DNA of 64,000 nucleotides from Litoribrevibacter euphylliae (GTDB lineage: Bacteria > Pseudomonadota > Gammaproteobacteria > Pseudomonadales > Litoribrevibacteraceae). This document shows positions 53,519 through 61,980 of the stretch, piece by piece (the first letter of the stretch is position 1; every line of letters starts with the position of its first letter). Below the pieces are notes generated by a model. It ran no database searches and was not told the DNA's origin. It saw only the letters and a program-made list of their open reading frames with translations. A program made the position numbers and the translations under genes. Location: positions 806,001-870,000 of the forward strand of contig NZ_JBHRSZ010000004.1 of assembly GCF_042646085.1 (NCBI RefSeq), read 5' to 3'.

Positions 53519-55324
53519 ATGGCTTTTCAATTACGGGATTATCAGCAAGAAGCCGTCGATGCAACGTTACGGCACTTCCGTAAAACCGATGAGTCTGCGG
53601 TGATTGTATTGCCGACTGGTGCAGGGAAGAGTCTGGTTATAGCCGAACTGGCGCGTTTAGCGCGCAAGAAAATCCTGGTCTTAGCGCATGTCAAAGAGTT
53701 GGTAGAACAAAACCATGCAAAATATGAAAGCTATGGTTTGAATGCCAGTATTTACTCGGCGGGATTAAAACAAAAAAGTACTGAGCACCAGGTTACCTTT
53801 GCCAGCATTCAGTCGGTCGCTCGTAATTTGGATGATTTTTCAGAGCATTATTCCTTAGTCATTATTGATGAATGCCATCGTGTGTCGGGGGATGTGGATT
53901 TAAAGCCAGAAGACATTGAGAACGCCGATGATTCAGCATCAAACAAGAAGAATGAAACCCAGTATCTTCAGTTAATCAGAAAGCTCAAAGAGCATAACTC
54001 TGGGCTTAAAGTTTTAGGCCTTACCGCAACGCCATATCGCATGGGCATTGGTTGGATCTATCAAACCCATCATTACGGGTTTGCTCGTTCAGAAACTCCG
54101 AGACCTTTCGTTAAATGTATCTATGAACTGCCGTTGTCCTACATGATCAAACGGGCGTATTTGACGCCGCCTAAACTCATTGATGCGACCATTGCGCATT
54201 ATGATTTTTCCAGCCTTAATCCAAGCGCGAACGGTGAATACGCTCAGGGGGAAGTCAATGAATTACTCAATCGTTATCCGCGAGTGACTGAAGGGATTTG
54301 CGAGCAAATTACAGACATAACCCAAGCGCAGGAATATCAAGGGGTAATGATTTTTGCGGCGACCGTTGAGCATGCGAAAGAAATTGTCAGTTATCTTCCT
54401 AAAAATGAAACGGCGTTGGTGGTTGGGAATACTCATCACCAAGAACGTTCGGACTTAATTAATCGTTTTAAAGCAAAAGAGCTCAAGTTCTTAGTCAATG
54501 TCTCGGTGTTAACGACGGGCTTTGATGCGCCTCACGTTGATTTTATTGCTATCTTGCGTCCGACTCAGTCGGTCAGTTTGTATCAGCAAATCGTTGGGCG
54601 AGGTTTGCGTTTGTCTGAAGGTAAGGATCACTGCCTTGTTATCGACTATGCAGGTAACAGTGTCGATCTTTATCACCCGGAAGTGGGTCAACCAAAGCCT
54701 GATTCAGATTCTGTTCCTGTTATGGTGAACTGCCCTAAATGTGATTTTGCCAATACCTTTTGGGGCAAAGTTGATGAGGATGGACATCTGATTGAGCATT
54801 ATGGTCGTCGCTGTTGGGGAATGGAAGAGCTCGAAGAGGGTACGGAAGTCCAATGCGATTATCGCTTTAAGTTTAAAGAGTGTGGGGCTTGCGGTGCCGA
54901 AAATGACATTGCTGCTCGAGTGTGTGTCGAGTGTCAGCAACCTATGGTTGATCCGGACGATCAGCTTAAAAATGCACTCAAACTCAAAGATGCCAAAGTC
55001 ATTCGTTGTGCCGGTCTTTCATTAGCATCAAAAGACAATCGTTTGATCGTTACTTATCACGACGAGCAAGGCGTTGAGTTGAAAGAGTCTTTTGATTTTA
55101 ATAAGCAAGCTCAGAAGACTGTATTTAATCGTTTGTTCGGTGCTCGTTTCAAACAAGGTTCCGAACCTCGTCAGTTTGCTTCGGTTGCAGAGGTGCTTCG
55201 ATCAGAGCATTTCCTTTCAGCACCCGATTTTGTTGTTGCACGAAAACAAGGAAAATTCTGGCGCATCAAAGAACGCTTATTTGATTATCAAGGACGATAT
55301 CGGAAAGCCAATCAAGAGTCTTAA
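53519..55324 (+). CDS. radD: RadD (YejH) superfamily 2 helicase
   Basis: The 601-residue SF2 helicase-like ATPase matches E. coli RadD, which helps repair double-strand breaks and works with SSB and RecA. Motif I LPTGAGKS lies at residues 31-38, DECH at 117-120 and motif VI QIVGRGLRLSEGKD near 360. A cysteine-rich zinc region starts with CPKC near residue 405 and includes ECGACGAEN and CVECQQP. Length is close to the E. coli protein (586 aa). It overlaps no gene and follows the GST gene without a gap. Confidence 0.93.
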   Translation: MAFQLRDYQQEAVDATLRHFRKTDESAVIVLPTGAGKSLVIAELARLARKKILVLAHVKELVEQNHAKYESYGLNASIYSAGLKQKSTEHQVTFASIQSVARNLDDFSEHYSLVIIDECHRVSGDVDLKPEDIENADDSASNKKNETQYLQLIRKLKEHNSGLKVLGLTATPYRMGIGWIYQTHHYGFARSETPRPFVKCIYELPLSYMIKRAYLTPPKLIDATIAHYDFSSLNPSANGEYAQGEVNELLNRYPRVTEGICEQITDITQAQEYQGVMIFAATVEHAKEIVSYLPKNETALVVGNTHHQERSDLINRFKAKELKFLVNVSVLTTGFDAPHVDFIAILRPTQSVSLYQQIVGRGLRLSEGKDHCLVIDYAGNSVDLYHPEVGQPKPDSDSVPVMVNCPKCDFANTFWGKVDEDGHLIEHYGRRCWGMEELEEGTEVQCDYRFKFKECGACGAENDIAARVCVECQQPMVDPDDQLKNALKLKDAKVIRCAGLSLASKDNRLIVTYHDEQGVELKESFDFNKQAQKTVFNRLFGARFKQGSEPRQFASVAEVLRSEHFLSAPDFVVARKQGKFWRIKERLFDYQGRYRKANQES

Positions 55325-55325
55325 A

Positions 55326-55386
55326 TAGGGTTTTAAAGCTTTGAGTTCAACAAAATTAACTCGGTCAGAATAACCCTACTTTTTGG
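55326..55386 (+). terminator. Possible terminator after radD
   Basis: Outer 7-bp stem (55326-55332 with 55372-55378) encloses a 5-bp stem and is followed by CTTTTTGG. Confidence 0.45.
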
Positions 55387-55583
55387 TTTAAATAACAAGC
55401 GTTCGTGTCTCGTTATACTTCTTATTTGAGAATCAGAATACGTTATTTTTTTATTCTAAGTCCTTTATTTTAAAGGAATATATTAATTTCTTTGATATAT
55501 GAAAAAGGTCTTGCGATTTATTTCAGATCAACTAGGCTAAGGGGCAATTAAACGACAATTTTATCTGTCATAGGACTGATCTG

Positions 55584-56054
55584 ATGAAAACTAAGGCGAA
55601 TATACTCAGTGCTCTAAATGGTATTTTGACCTTCGAGCTGACCTCAATTAACCAGTATTTTCTTCATGCAAGAATGTATAAAAATTGGGGCTTAGAAGAA
55701 CTAAACGAGAAAGAGTATAAAAAATCCATCAAGGACATGAAGCAAGCGGATGACTTGATCGAACGTATTCTGTTTTTGGAAGGGCTTCCAAATTTACAGA
55801 AGCTGGACAAACTGCGTATCGGTGAAAACACTCAGGAAATGCTGCAGTGCGATTTGGATTTCCAAATGTTACAGCTGGATGCTCTGCGTGATGCCATTGA
55901 GCTTTGTGAGAAAGAAAGTGATTACGTTAGCCGTGAACTTCTTGAAGACATTCTTGAGTATGAAGAAGAGCATGTAGACTGGATCGAAACGCAACAGTTC
56001 TTGATCGACAATGCTGGCGTTCAAAACTATCTAGAATCGATGATGGAGGATTAA
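55584..56054 (+). CDS. bfr: Bacterioferritin, heme-ligand subunit
   Basis: A 156-aa four-helix ferritin of the Bfr type for iron storage. The heme ligand Met52 is present (IKDMKQADDLIERILFLEG). The ferroxidase site is altered: E18, E127 and H130 are kept, but the usual E51, H54 and E94 read D51, Q54 and Q94. The chain is therefore probably a heme-binding subunit with little ferroxidase activity. The second subunit gene starts 1 bp after its stop. Confidence 0.93.
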   Translation: MKTKANILSALNGILTFELTSINQYFLHARMYKNWGLEELNEKEYKKSIKDMKQADDLIERILFLEGLPNLQKLDKLRIGENTQEMLQCDLDFQMLQLDALRDAIELCEKESDYVSRELLEDILEYEEEHVDWIETQQFLIDNAGVQNYLESMMED

Positions 56055-56055
56055 C

Positions 56056-56541
56056 ATGAAAGGCAGTCAAAAGGTCATCGATCTTCTAAACAAGCAACTG
56101 ACGCTTGAACTGACGTCTATGGATCAGTATCTGGCCCATTCCAAAATGTATGAGGATTGGGGCTTGAAGAAGCTTCATGAGAAGTTAGCTCATGAGTACG
56201 AAGAGGAGTTGGAACACGCGCAGAAGCTAATTGAGCGTATTTTATTCCTTGAAGGTACGCCGGATACTGCATCTCGTGAGCCGATTAAAGTTGGCTCAAA
56301 CGTTAAAGAAATGCTTGAGAACGATCTTGAAGCTGAGATGACAGTTATGACCAGTTTGAGACAAATCATCGCTGTTTGTGAAGAAGAACGTGATTATATA
56401 ACTCGTGAAATCCTTGAAACCTTACTGGACGACACCGAGATGGATCATATCTACTGGCTAGAGCAACATCTAGGGCTAATCGATAGGATTGGTATCCAGA
56501 ATTACATTCAATCTCAAATGAAAGGTGGTTCGGCGTCGTAA
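56056..56541 (+). CDS. bfr: Bacterioferritin, ferroxidase subunit
   Basis: A 161-aa Bfr chain complementary to its neighbour. The ferroxidase ligands E18, E51, H54 and E94 are present, with E128 and H131 in TEMDHIYW (shifted by one residue). The heme Met52 is replaced by Leu (EELEHAQK). A mixed shell would combine heme sites from one chain and ferroxidase sites from the other, as reported for two-subunit bacterioferritins in other proteobacteria. Confidence 0.93.
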   Translation: MKGSQKVIDLLNKQLTLELTSMDQYLAHSKMYEDWGLKKLHEKLAHEYEEELEHAQKLIERILFLEGTPDTASREPIKVGSNVKEMLENDLEAEMTVMTSLRQIIAVCEEERDYITREILETLLDDTEMDHIYWLEQHLGLIDRIGIQNYIQSQMKGGSAS

Positions 56542-56580
56542 TTCGGAGCTTTTACCTTTCGTTAGATTGCTTGTATAAAG

Positions 56581-56631
56581 AAGGAATGCAACTTCACTTT
56601 GTGCCATAGTGGAGATGCATTCCTTTTTTAT
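56581..56631 (+). terminator. Terminator after the bacterioferritin pair
   Basis: A 10-bp outer stem (56581-56590 with 56616-56625) with an inner 7-bp stem (CTTCACT with AGTGGAG) is followed by a run of T. Confidence 0.88.
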
Positions 56632-56654
56632 GCCTTTACTTTTCTTGGGTGTAT

Positions 56655-57143
56655 ATGGATATACAAGCGTGTGAACTTTTCTCTACTCGACTTCTTCGAA
56701 AGCCAAGCTCTGACGCTGAACCTTTGGTTCAGTTAGTGGTGCAGCTAGTTAAAGCAGGCGCGGATAGTGACCCACTTCTTGATGTCGGGAAGCCCATCAA
56801 AGGCGCATACTTGGAGACACAATTTCGAGTTTCAGGTATTGGATATTTACTTTTCTTAACCGATGATGTGCCCTTCGAAGAAACCCTTCGGGTGTATTTG
56901 TTGGACGAGCAATGTGCTTTATTGGATGGGCTCGAGTTTGCCGGTAACTTAGCGACAGGTAATCTTGAAGGTGTACGCATTGTGGATACTAGCACGATAG
57001 AATTTTCATTCATCCACCTCTATCCGTGCCGTGTGAGGGTTCATGCGCATCAAAAGTGGCGAACACCGTTGATTTTTACACCAGGCGTTAGCCGTTGGGG
57101 TAGGATTCAAAAACGTTATTTAGAACTAACTTTCGTTAAATAA
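56655..57143 (+). CDS. Hypothetical protein
   Basis: A ~162-residue soluble protein I do not recognise. It has no signal peptide or membrane helix. An internal segment, GYLLFLTDDVPFEETLRVYL, and the C-terminal RTPLIFTPGVSRWGRIQKRY look globular, and the frame has codon use like its neighbours. The start is uncertain (GTG 56649 or ATG 56655). It is convergent with maoP across a strong hairpin. Confidence 0.65.
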   Translation: MDIQACELFSTRLLRKPSSDAEPLVQLVVQLVKAGADSDPLLDVGKPIKGAYLETQFRVSGIGYLLFLTDDVPFEETLRVYLLDEQCALLDGLEFAGNLATGNLEGVRIVDTSTIEFSFIHLYPCRVRVHAHQKWRTPLIFTPGVSRWGRIQKRYLELTFVK

Positions 57144-57158
57144 TTTCTACGGTATAAA

Positions 57159-57185
57159 CAAACCACCTGACAAACAGGTGGTTTG
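57159..57185 (-). terminator. Terminator for maoP, possibly bidirectional
   Basis: An 11-bp perfect stem (57159-57169 with 57175-57185). On the minus strand it continues into TTTATA-type U-rich sequence; on the plus strand no T run follows. Confidence 0.7.
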
Positions 57186-57191
57186 GACTGT

Positions 57192-57530
57192 TTAGAAATC
57201 ACCAGAATCGGATTCCTGATAACTTCCGCCAGTATCCGTGTAGAGTGCACGCATCGCAATGTATTGCTTATGAATGTGGTTCTGATATTTCTGCCATGCT
57301 TTTTCAATGGTGCTTTCTGCGTCTTTCATACCCTGAAGGAAGGCAAGCATTTCTTGCTGATCTTCATTTTCGGGTCTTTGCGCTCCGCTGTTTAGCTGGC
57401 TGATTACATAGCCACAATCGTTGAGTATTTCTGACTCTTTGAGGCTAAATACGCCTTCGCGAGCAAAACCGTTTGGGAAATGCTGAGAGTCATAGAAATT
57501 TCTTTCTGAAAGGAAGCTGTCTTTGTTCAT
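57192..57530 (-). CDS. maoP: MaoP (DUF413) Ori-macrodomain-like protein
   Basis: The 112-aa product resembles E. coli MaoP/YifE, which organises the Ori macrodomain through the maoS site. Shared features are RNFYDSQHFPNGFAREGVFS, SEILNDCGYVISQLNSG and the C-terminal KAWQKYQNHI. As in E. coli it lies near hdfR, although here both are on the same strand with a small gene between. No maoS copy was recognised in the surrounding DNA. Confidence 0.85.
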   Translation of the reverse strand: MNKDSFLSERNFYDSQHFPNGFAREGVFSLKESEILNDCGYVISQLNSGAQRPENEDQQEMLAFLQGMKDAESTIEKAWQKYQNHIHKQYIAMRALYTDTGGSYQESDSGDF

Positions 57531-57548
57531 AACCCTTACCTCAGGCGA

Positions 57549-57902
57549 TTAACGTTTTTGCATGCACTGATCGAATAGCGTTTCGTAATCAAATTCTTCA
57601 ACAGAATCTTCTTGTGAAAGCGTCTCGAATTTCTCATCTACTTCGGCATAACACTCGGCTTCTTTGTCTGGCTCAACGATGTCGCTCGGTGCTTCACTGA
57701 GATAGAGGCTTTGTTCGTTGATACACTCGTCAACAATCATTTGAGTTTCTTCTTCGGTTAAGCCGTCTTGTGCCATTTGATTACAGTAGGTTTGAATGTC
57801 TTCAGAAACCGCTGGTGATGACGTTGCTAATGGAGAAAGAGTCCACATCATTGCAACGAATGCACTTGTTATAAACGTTGGTTGTTTCATTTTTGTTGTC
57901 AC
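57549..57902 (-). CDS. Exported small protein with four cysteines
   Basis: A 117-aa precursor with a signal peptide (about residues 1-30). The acidic mature part has four cysteines (TYCNQMA, DECINEQ, AECYAEV, FDQCMQK), suggesting two disulfides. I do not recognise the family. It starts 18 bp upstream of maoP and could share its transcript. Confidence 0.65.
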   Translation of the reverse strand: MTTKMKQPTFITSAFVAMMWTLSPLATSSPAVSEDIQTYCNQMAQDGLTEEETQMIVDECINEQSLYLSEAPSDIVEPDKEAECYAEVDEKFETLSQEDSVEEFDYETLFDQCMQKR

Positions 57903-58075
57903 TTTCTATCACTCGCTCACTGTCTATCAATGTTTCGTGGTTACCTGTTGTTGGTAATGTTTTCCGGCATTACCTTGGGTGCACGAAGGGGTGTTTTATG
58001 CGATTTGATTATGCGTAGAGAGTTGGAATCAGAAAAACGAAAAATATTTGTGCTTTCAATAAAAATAATTAGTGC

Positions 58076-58098
58076 ATAGCGGCTCTGTTAACCGCTAT
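58076..58098 (-). terminator. Hairpin after hdfR
   Basis: A perfect 7-bp stem (58076-58082 with 58092-58098) with a 9-nt loop, 42 bp past the hdfR stop; an AT-rich stretch follows on the minus strand. Confidence 0.45.
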
Positions 58099-58139
58099 TA
58101 GAAGACAGGGATGGGGTCGTTAGAAACAGATAAGATGGA

Positions 58140-59018
58140 TTAAATTTTGATTTCTTCTGGAATATCTTCAACGGAAACTTCGAGAGATTGAATAAGTGCC
58201 AATATCGATTCGATTTCTTTATATTTAAGATTATCTTTGTGGAAACAGGCGTAGATCTTACGCGAGATCACCGGTGCGTTTGTGACCTGAAATAATTCTG
58301 TGTCCATGTAAGGTTCGACCAGTCGATACGGTAAGTATGCGCTTCCGCCAAACTTGAGAATGAAGTCCAAGGCGATTCTTGAAAGCGTTGTATGAAGTAC
58401 GGGCAGGGCAGCATCAGGGAATAACTGGGCATAGCTCATATGAAAATTTAACCCCCAATCGATGGAAACATAATTCTTAGCCATCGCTTCTTCCGGGTTG
58501 TCTATCTGAGTTGTGCAAACAAGAATGAGTTCGGACGTGCTGATTTCGACCGAGCTTAAATCTGTAATCTTAGATGGTTCATAGACTAACGCCAGATCTA
58601 GGGTTCGTTCCATCAGATGCCTGATCAGCGTGTCTGAGCCATGAGATTCGGCTCTCACCGCCAATTCGGGGTATTTGGTGTGCATGGCGTGCAGGGTGTC
58701 TTGCAAGACTAAATCCCATAAGCCACTGGTGCCGCCGATGGCAATGACTTGTTGCTGTTTCTTTTTAAGCGAGACGTCCTGTTTAGCACGTTCCCAAGAA
58801 ATCAGGATGGTTTCTGCATGGTTTACCAGGCGCTCGCCAGTGACTGTCAGTTGTAAGTTATTTCTGAAGCGGGTGAACAACTGCGCACCAATGATGTTTT
58901 CTAGCTGTTTAACTCGGGCACTGACGGCGGCTTGGGTAAGATAGAGGTTCTCAGCGGCTTTTCCAAAGTGGCGGGTATTCTTAACTTCCAGGAATGTCCT
59001 TAACAGTTCTATATCCAT
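58140..59018 (-). CDS. hdfR: LysR-type regulator HdfR
   Basis: The 292-aa LysR regulator has the HTH typical of HdfR: MDIELLRTFLEVKNTRHFG, AAENLYLTQAAVSARVKQLE and LFTRFRNNLQLTVTGERL. In E. coli HdfR represses flhDC and sits by maoP. The effector domain (residues ~90-292) is normal length. Its start lies inside the 3' end of the 175-aa gene upstream, a 38-bp overlap. Target genes here are unknown. Confidence 0.88.
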   Translation of the reverse strand: MDIELLRTFLEVKNTRHFGKAAENLYLTQAAVSARVKQLENIIGAQLFTRFRNNLQLTVTGERLVNHAETILISWERAKQDVSLKKKQQQVIAIGGTSGLWDLVLQDTLHAMHTKYPELAVRAESHGSDTLIRHLMERTLDLALVYEPSKITDLSSVEISTSELILVCTTQIDNPEEAMAKNYVSIDWGLNFHMSYAQLFPDAALPVLHTTLSRIALDFILKFGGSAYLPYRLVEPYMDTELFQVTNAPVISRKIYACFHKDNLKYKEIESILALIQSLEVSVEDIPEEIKI

Positions 59019-59508
59019 TGCTTGCTTCAGTCCGTAACTCTTGTAAGGCGTTAAAAAGAAATGAATTTAACGTCAGTGTAATGCCTTCTTGTTGAGAGTC
59101 ACCTTCTTTTTGAACCAGATCTTTCTTTTTATGGGCGCGACTTTGATGAAAGCCAACGTCTGGTCCGGAAACGACTATCAACTGTAAGTACGGATCACGC
59201 TCTGATGCTCGAGCCACTGGATCAATATCCAAAGCAATACATAGTGATTCAGAGAGCAGTGCCAATTGAATGGTGAGGTCGGTGATACTGGCTGTTTTCG
59301 TTTCGCTGCACAAATAGTCTACCAACACTGTTTCTGAGGGTGACTTCGATAATGCTTGGATAAGGTTCGAAATAGGCGTTGTCTGAGACAACATGTGCTT
59401 GAGGATTGAGGTAAGTTGCGTGGCATCAATGTCTTCAAAGCAACGGTGTACAGGAGCCGTTGTGATCGGAGAATGAGAACCTTCGGAGATAGTTTTGTAA
59501 TGATTCAT
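58981..59508 (-). CDS. Hypothetical protein overlapping hdfR
   Basis: A 175-aa soluble product I do not recognise, with no signal peptide. A strong ribosome site (GAGGTAACA before the ATG at 59508) supports it. The C-terminal ~12 codons overlap the start of hdfR by 38 bp in another frame, suggesting coupled translation or a mis-assigned end. The middle is leucine/serine-rich (LTIQLALLSESLCIALDI) and the C-terminal part lysine/glutamine-rich. Confidence 0.6.
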   Translation of the reverse strand: MNHYKTISEGSHSPITTAPVHRCFEDIDATQLTSILKHMLSQTTPISNLIQALSKSPSETVLVDYLCSETKTASITDLTIQLALLSESLCIALDIDPVARASERDPYLQLIVVSGPDVGFHQSRAHKKKDLVQKEGDSQQEGITLTLNSFLFNALQELRTEASNGYRTVKDIPGS

Positions 59509-59814
59509 TGTTACCTCAAGAGCCGTCGGCCATCAGAAGAGGGGTGTGAAAGGGATATTTTGCATGGATCTGGGCAAAGGCATATCGAAACTTCTTTGTA
59601 GTTACCACAAACGGAATTTATTGTGCTGATCGAAGATGAAATAAGGTCGTTTTGTGCCTCTTGTTTATGGTAACGATAAAAATATTTCGTTTTACGGCCG
59701 GCGCCTATGCTTCCAGAATAGCCATCCCATTTCAGTGATATGGGTCTTCAGGCTGTTTCAGCTATCTAATCCATTTTAAATATTTCATTAGTACATACTT
59801 TGTAGGGAACTGTT
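59509..59814. other. Divergent intergenic region before rimK
   Basis: 306 bp between divergent genes, without a gene. It contains a 12-bp inverted repeat with one mismatch (59601-59612 and 59663-59674), which may be a regulator site, and the leader of rimK with GTAGGGAA before the ATG. Confidence 0.55.
59601..59674. repeat. 12-bp inverted repeat, 50-bp spacing
   Basis: GTTACCACAAAC at 59601 and GTTTATGGTAAC at 59663 are inverted copies with one mismatch. A third GTTACC occurs at 59510-59515, in the ribosome site of the divergent gene. Confidence 0.5.
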
Positions 59815-60720
59815 ATGCGTATCGCTATTCTTTCGCGCGACTCCAAATTGTATTCCACCCGTCGTCTGGTTGAGGCAGGGGAAAGCCGTGGTCATACGGT
59901 AGATGTGATCGATACTCTGCATTGTTATATGGACATTACGAGTAACAATCCTACAGTTCGATATAAAGGAGCCCCGTTGCCTCAGTATGATGCGATCATT
60001 CCACGCATCGGTTCATCCATTACTTTTTACGGAACGTCTGTTGTTCGACAGTTTGAGATGATGGGGACGTTTTGTGTGAATGAATCCGTAGCGATTAGCC
60101 GTTCACGAGACAAGTTGCGGTCGCTTCAGTTGTTGTCCCGTAAAGGTATTGGCTTGCCAAGAACCGGGTTTGCTCATCATCCGGATAAGATCGATGACTT
60201 ATTGAAGAACGTAGGTGGTGCGCCTGTGGTGATTAAGTTGTTGGAAGGTACTCAGGGTATTGGTGTGGTTTTGGCGGAAACGACAAAGGCGGCAGAAAGT
60301 ATCATCGAAGCGTTTATGGGATTAAAGGCTAATATTTTGGTTCAGGAGTTCATTAAAGAAGCCGGTGGCGCGGACATTCGTTGTTTCGTTGTCGGTGACA
60401 AAGTGGTTGCCGCCATGAAACGGCAGGCGGCTCCGGGAGAGTTCCGATCCAACCTGCATCGAGGTGGCGAAGCGGAAATTGTTCGTTTATCTCCTGCCGA
60501 ACGAAAAACCGCCGTAGATGCCGCGAAGACGATGGGGCTGGGCTTATGTGGCGTAGATATTCTACGCTCAAATAATGGGCCTGTGGTAATGGAGGTGAAC
60601 TCCTCACCAGGCTTGGAAGGCATTGAAATGGCAACAGGGAAGGATGTTGCAGGTATGATTTATGAGCATATAGAAAAGTCTGCAAAACCAAATAAAACCC
60701 GAACCAAGGGTAAAGGCTAA
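59815..60720 (+). CDS. rimK: RimK-type alpha-L-glutamate ligase
   Basis: The ATP-grasp enzyme adds glutamate residues to the C-terminus of ribosomal protein S6. The 301 residues include MRIAILSRDSKLYSTRRL, IPRIGSSITFYG, ESVAISRSRDKLRSLQLL, the ATP-grasp loop KLLEGTQGIGVVL and the metal-binding MEVNSSPGLEGIE near the end. The next gene encodes an AstE/AspA-like zinc hydrolase, a pairing seen in several marine gammaproteobacteria. Confidence 0.95.
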   Translation: MRIAILSRDSKLYSTRRLVEAGESRGHTVDVIDTLHCYMDITSNNPTVRYKGAPLPQYDAIIPRIGSSITFYGTSVVRQFEMMGTFCVNESVAISRSRDKLRSLQLLSRKGIGLPRTGFAHHPDKIDDLLKNVGGAPVVIKLLEGTQGIGVVLAETTKAAESIIEAFMGLKANILVQEFIKEAGGADIRCFVVGDKVVAAMKRQAAPGEFRSNLHRGGEAEIVRLSPAERKTAVDAAKTMGLGLCGVDILRSNNGPVVMEVNSSPGLEGIEMATGKDVAGMIYEHIEKSAKPNKTRTKGKG

Positions 60721-60812
60721 TAGCCTAATTTTGATGGATATTGCCAGAAAGACATGGTTCCAGGGGTATTACTGAAAAGCTGTATTTAGCGAGCTTTTAT
60801 TGAGGACAGGAT

Positions 60813-61883
60813 ATGGTTATGAAAAAAGCGTTTGAAATTGGTGGTGTAAAAGTATTTCCTGGAGAGACCAAAAAGATAGAGGTTCCCACCGTTCCTTTGT
60901 ACACAGATACAAGTATGTCCATTCCGGTATTTGTAAAGCGAGGAAAGCGTGATGGACCGACTTTGTTTGTCAGTGCTGCCATCCATGGTGATGAGCTGAA
61001 TGGTATTGAGATTATCAGCCGTTTGATCAACAGTCCTGCGATTAACAAAGTTAAAGGGACATTGGTGGCAGTGCCGTTTGTGAATGGATACGGGGTGCTC
61101 AATCAGAGTCGTTATTTACCTGACCGCAGAGATTTAAATCGTTCGTTTCCGGGGTCAAAGAAAGGGTCGTTGGCTTCACGTATTGGCTATTTGTTTCTGA
61201 ACGAAGTGGTGGCTAAATGCGACTACGGCATTGATTTACATACCGGTGCCATTCACAGGAGTAACTTACCTCAGATCAGGGCGAATCTGGATGATGATAT
61301 TACCTTGGGAATGGCAAAAGCGTTTGGCGTCCCTGTACTGGTCAATTCGAATTTACGTGATGGTTCGTTGCGGCAGGCAGCGGCTGAGCTGGGTGTTAAG
61401 GTGCTCTTGTATGAAGCGGGAGAGGCACTTAGGTTTGATGAACTGTCGATACGTGCGGGCCAGAAAGGCATAGTTAACGTTATGAGGCATTTGGGCATGT
61501 TGCCGAAAGTACGACGTTCTCGTGTTATCGAACCTTTCGTTGCTCGTCAGAGTGGTTGGGTCAGGGCATCAGACAGTGGCTTCGTGAATCATCTCAAAAT
61601 GCTGGGTGATTTTGTGGAGAAAGGGGACGTACTTGCCGCAATTAAAGACCCATTCGGAGTACTGCTTGATACGGTGAAAGCGAACGCAAAAGGCATTGTG
61701 ATCGGCAAACAGAACATACCGCTGGCGCAGGAAGGTGAGGCCATGTATCACATAGCCTACTTCAGTAAACCCGGTGAAGTGGTTGAAAATATTGAAATGA
61801 TGCAGGATACACTGAACCCAGACGGTGAGTTGATCCCGGATGCAGATAATCTCCCGGATGGTGAGCCTCTGAATGGGCAATAA
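60813..61883 (+). CDS. Succinylglutamate desuccinylase/aspartoacylase-like zinc hydrolase
   Basis: A 356-aa M14-type hydrolase. Zinc ligands are H58 and E61 in AAIHGDELNG and H143 in DYGIDLHTGA; an Arg-rich substrate segment (YLPDRRDLNRSFPG) follows the family. It ends with a beta-barrel-like C-terminal domain (~240-330). It is in an operon with rimK, 92 bp upstream, so it may act on glutamate-type amide or peptide bonds, but this is inference. The C-terminus is Asp/Pro-rich. Confidence 0.9.
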   Translation: MVMKKAFEIGGVKVFPGETKKIEVPTVPLYTDTSMSIPVFVKRGKRDGPTLFVSAAIHGDELNGIEIISRLINSPAINKVKGTLVAVPFVNGYGVLNQSRYLPDRRDLNRSFPGSKKGSLASRIGYLFLNEVVAKCDYGIDLHTGAIHRSNLPQIRANLDDDITLGMAKAFGVPVLVNSNLRDGSLRQAAAELGVKVLLYEAGEALRFDELSIRAGQKGIVNVMRHLGMLPKVRRSRVIEPFVARQSGWVRASDSGFVNHLKMLGDFVEKGDVLAAIKDPFGVLLDTVKANAKGIVIGKQNIPLAQEGEAMYHIAYFSKPGEVVENIEMMQDTLNPDGELIPDADNLPDGEPLNGQ

Positions 61884-61980
61884 TCTATGTATCAATAACT
61901 TTTAGGCTTTATAAATACCAAGACTCATGTTCTTATTCACACAGATGGAGCATGGCAATTCATTACTTTTAGAGGATTCA

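Noticed and set aside
55430..55583. Fur box before the bacterioferritin genes
   Set aside because: Only scattered AAT/ATT matches; no convincing 19-bp Fur site.
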